This document shows, piece by piece, positions 61,945-64,000 of a stretch of 64,000 bases of DNA. The stretch's first letter is position 1, and each line of letters starts with the position of its first letter. Source of the DNA: an uncultured Lachnospira sp. (GTDB lineage: Bacteria > Bacillota > Clostridia > Lachnospirales > Lachnospiraceae); contig CAKRLE010000007.1 in NCBI GenBank assembly GCA_934359185.1, positions 1 through 64,000 of the forward strand. The letters are read 5' to 3'. The translations under genes were made by a program, and so were the position numbers. The notes under the pieces are model-generated. The model was not told the origin of the DNA and ran no database searches. It saw only the letters and a list, made by a program, of their open reading frames with translations.

Positions 61945-63570
61945 TTATTTAGCTGCTTTTGTTGTTGATGTTGTTGAACTGGAATTTTCCTGCTTACAGC
62001 TTTCAACGAATTCATCGACATCAAATACCTCGTCATTTTCAATTTTATTAACAAGTTTGATGGCTGTGTTAATGTCATCATAGTCTGGAGCAAGACATGA
62101 GGCATAGCTGCCATAGAGCTCACAATACATAGAACCAGATGATTTGGCACCTACAGAATATGACTGAACATTCCAAGGAGTTGAGTTTGATAACTGACCT
62201 TTGATAAGGTTAGTTATAACTTCTGTTGGCATGTTGGTAAGAACCATATCACCAACAGCATCAAGTACAGAAGAGTAGTTGGCAAGTATTGAAGGTGATG
62301 TTGCCTTTTCAATCATACCCGTAATAGCAGCCTCCTGGTTACGTCCACGCTGCATATCTCCATCAGAGAAAGCCTTTCTTTCACGCACAAACGCAAGCGT
62401 CTTTTCACCATCACATTCATTAGGACCAACAACAAAATGATATGTCTTCTCAGAAGCTTCCCAGCCATTGGTAAATGCAACAGATGAATTAATTGTTATA
62501 CCGCCAAGAGCATTTATAACATTCACACATCCTGTAAAGTTAATCTTATAGTAGTAATCAATATTGATTCCGTAAAGATCTGTCAGAGCTTTCATTGAGT
62601 ACTCGATACCTGAGTTGCCGGCATGTGTAAGCTTGTCCTTTCCAGATACCACAGTTCCGTCTCCAAGAACGCGTGATATTGTAATGCGATAATCTCTTGG
62701 TGTAGATAAAAGAAGTACCTGTCTTGTCTCAGGGTTGATGACTGCTAAAAGATTAACATCACTTCTTCCTTTGTCGGCGATGCTTCCATAACTGTCACTT
62801 CCTGATATATAGACAACAAAAGGGGCATTTTTAGCTACTACGTTACCCTTTGAAACGGTTACCTGTCTGGTTATCCGCACAGAATCTATAACTTTAGTTT
62901 TTTCATTAAAGCCATCATAATCTTCATTCAGGCTGGATTTGATACCAGAACTGACTGCAATGACCTTGACTTCATTATTGTCATAAAGTTTGTTAATCAG
63001 CTCCTGCCAGTTATTATAGCCCTTAGATGCAAGTGTGCATGAATTGTCGGTCTGGATTTTATCGATAGCTTTTTTGATGAGTGCTCCCTCAATATTATCG
63101 TTATATCCATATGTATAACCGACAGTATCTTTGATGGATTCAGCCTTGTCATCCGCAAGCACGACAATATCTATAACATCAGAAGTTGTCACTGTATTGC
63201 CATTGATTTTATTAAATGTTGCATTTACTTTATCACCAGCAAAAAATCCAAATGTCATAACGACAGTAAGGAATATGGCAAGAAATTTACCAATTCCATG
63301 AGCTTTGTTAAACTGGGAAGTAAAATCATATAAAACAAGCAGACCTAAAATTACGAATAAACCTATCAGATAATTCAGTGGTAAAATATTAAGCTTTAAC
63401 ACCTCGTAAGAAAATAGAAGTGTTGCTATTAATTGTACAAGAACCAGAAATAGTCCGAATAGCGCAATATGACCACGGTGTCTGCGAATCAACTGTTTTT
63501 TGTTAAGAGTTGACTTCTTTTTGAAGACTAATGAGATGTCCTGATTAGTCTTTGAAAAAAAATTAGACAT
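61945..63570 (-). CDS. LytR-CpsA-Psr (LCP) family glycopolymer transferase (paralogue)
   Basis: 541 residues; GAGG before the ATG. The domain order matches the LCP protein at 35033: basic head, three membrane helices (~32-125), accessory domain, then the LCP domain with STPRDYRITI, DKLTHAGNSGIEY, NALGGITINS and RERKAFSDGDMQRGRNQ. It also attaches wall polymers. Long identical stretches between the two (for example FVVGPNECDGEKT) mark a family-level duplication. The C-terminus is a Ser/Thr tail ending TKAAK. Confidence 0.92.
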   Translation of the reverse strand: MSNFFSKTNQDISLVFKKKSTLNKKQLIRRHRGHIALFGLFLVLVQLIATLLFSYEVLKLNILPLNYLIGLFVILGLLVLYDFTSQFNKAHGIGKFLAIFLTVVMTFGFFAGDKVNATFNKINGNTVTTSDVIDIVVLADDKAESIKDTVGYTYGYNDNIEGALIKKAIDKIQTDNSCTLASKGYNNWQELINKLYDNNEVKVIAVSSGIKSSLNEDYDGFNEKTKVIDSVRITRQVTVSKGNVVAKNAPFVVYISGSDSYGSIADKGRSDVNLLAVINPETRQVLLLSTPRDYRITISRVLGDGTVVSGKDKLTHAGNSGIEYSMKALTDLYGINIDYYYKINFTGCVNVINALGGITINSSVAFTNGWEASEKTYHFVVGPNECDGEKTLAFVRERKAFSDGDMQRGRNQEAAITGMIEKATSPSILANYSSVLDAVGDMVLTNMPTEVITNLIKGQLSNSTPWNVQSYSVGAKSSGSMYCELYGSYASCLAPDYDDINTAIKLVNKIENDEVFDVDEFVESCKQENSSSTTSTTKAAK

Positions 63571-63691
63571 AATATCCTCGTTTCTGCATAAGCATAAAAA
63601 ATCTACTATATTATACTACTTTTTGTCAGAAAGACAAGAAATATAATTGATGGTGGTTAATTAATTTAATAAAAAATATCAAAAAAAATTC

Positions 63692-63720
63692 TTGCCAACA
63701 TTAATCAATCACTTTATAAT
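63692..63720 (+). promoter_or_regulatory. Promoter of gdhA
   Basis: TTGCCA (63692-63697), 17 bases, TATAAT (63715-63720), 47 bp before the gdhA start codon. Confidence 0.7.
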
Positions 63721-63767
63721 ATTAGCATATTAAATCGCTAAAGGCGTTAATGGAAAGGATAACTAAA

Positions 63768-64000
63768 ATGGGTTACGTTGATGAAGTCTTAGAGTTAGTT
63801 TCAAAGAAGAATGCAGATCAGCCAGAATTTTTACAGGCTGTGAGCGAGGTTTTAGAATCATTAAGACCAGTTGTAGATGCTAATGAGGAGCTTTACAGAA
63901 GCAATGCTATTCTTGAAAGAATTACAGAACCAGACAGAGTTCTTATGTTCCGTGTTCCTTGGGTAGATGATAAGGGTCAGGTTCAGGTAAATAGAGGTTT
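63768..64000 (+). CDS. gdhA: NADP-type glutamate dehydrogenase, N-terminal part (cut by window edge)
   Basis: ATG 63768 follows GGAAAGGAT. The 77 visible codons read MGYVDEVLELVSKKN, then SEVLESLRPVVDANEE and RVLMFRVPWVDDKGQVQVNR. This is the start of family I hexameric glutamate dehydrogenases, which make glutamate from 2-oxoglutarate and ammonia. The catalytic region lies beyond the window. Strong promoter and site suggest high expression. Confidence 0.92.
   Translation, partial: MGYVDEVLELVSKKNADQPEFLQAVSEVLESLRPVVDANEELYRSNAILERITEPDRVLMFRVPWVDDKGQVQVNRG

Noticed and set aside
1..64000. tRNA, rRNA or insertion-sequence transposase genes
   Set aside because: No cloverleaf-like run with a conserved T-loop, no rRNA cores and no transposase frame were noticed; the Rpn-like protein is not a typical IS transposase.

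Overview
The window reads as a chromosomal segment of a low-GC Gram-positive anaerobe of the Lachnospiraceae. A Lachnospira / [Eubacterium] eligens-type pectin degrader is the best guess. The reasons are AT-rich intergenic DNA, strong GGAGG ribosome binding sites, a fused FeoA-FeoB, a tandem glycine riboswitch ahead of an AGCS symporter, a large membrane-anchored family 9 pectate lyase, and a hexameric NADP-type glutamate dehydrogenase at the right edge. This is inference from gene content. There is no rRNA, tRNA or CRISPR array in the window.

Layout. (1) 1-2.6 kb: accessory DNA with the end of an ABC exporter, a small DUF6061-like protein, a membrane-anchored hypothetical protein and one possible gene remnant. 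(2) 2.6-20.2 kb: a signalling and surface block with a 2H phosphoesterase, a Gfo/Idh/MocA oxidoreductase, two diguanylate cyclases, an AgrA/LytTR-type response regulator with two tandem GHKL sensor kinases, a divergently transcribed 2543-residue surface protein, and a chemoreceptor. (3) 20.3-23.5 kb: a decaying region with a TetR regulator beside a truncated membrane gene, an internally deleted MFS gene, an Rpn-like protein that seems to lack its nuclease core, and fused scraps of a MerR regulator, an aldo/keto reductase and a flavodoxin. (4) 23.5-33.3 kb: a J-domain protein, two MATE exporters, a GIY-YIG/CsoR fusion protein, a FecCD-type metal-chelate ABC operon ending in a methyltransferase, and an Eis-like acetyltransferase. 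(5) 33.4-44.2 kb: housekeeping genes, namely pdxST, an LCP protein, a CobW-like GTPase, the glycine riboswitch with its symporter, feoAB, a DUF2798 protein and a mutarotase-like epimerase. (6) 44.3-48.8 kb: the pectate lyase and a soluble PocR-type chemoreceptor. (7) 48.9-55.8 kb: a probable cyclic-di-AMP operon (Ig-like protein, two membrane proteins, cdaA, cdaR, HPr, phosphohexomutase). (8) 55.9-64 kb: HtrA, ClpX, a subtilisin-like protease, a HAD phosphatase, a second LCP protein and the start of gdhA.

How parts fit together. The most striking system is the two-kinase LytTR module at 6965-10319. One kinase keeps the phospho-acceptor His but has lost the glycine-rich ATP-lid motif. Its neighbour keeps the ATP-binding motifs but has Gln in place of the His. 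This pattern predicts an obligate heterodimer that phosphorylates in trans. A 21-bp-period direct repeat, the geometry LytTR regulators use, lies just upstream of the module's own promoter and between it and the giant surface-protein gene, suggesting autoregulation and control of the adhesin. Other points of note are the GIY-YIG/CsoR fusion, a conserved intergenic element found three times (33.4, 43.1 and 59.0 kb), and a cdaA-cdaR operon continuing into HPr and a phosphohexomutase.
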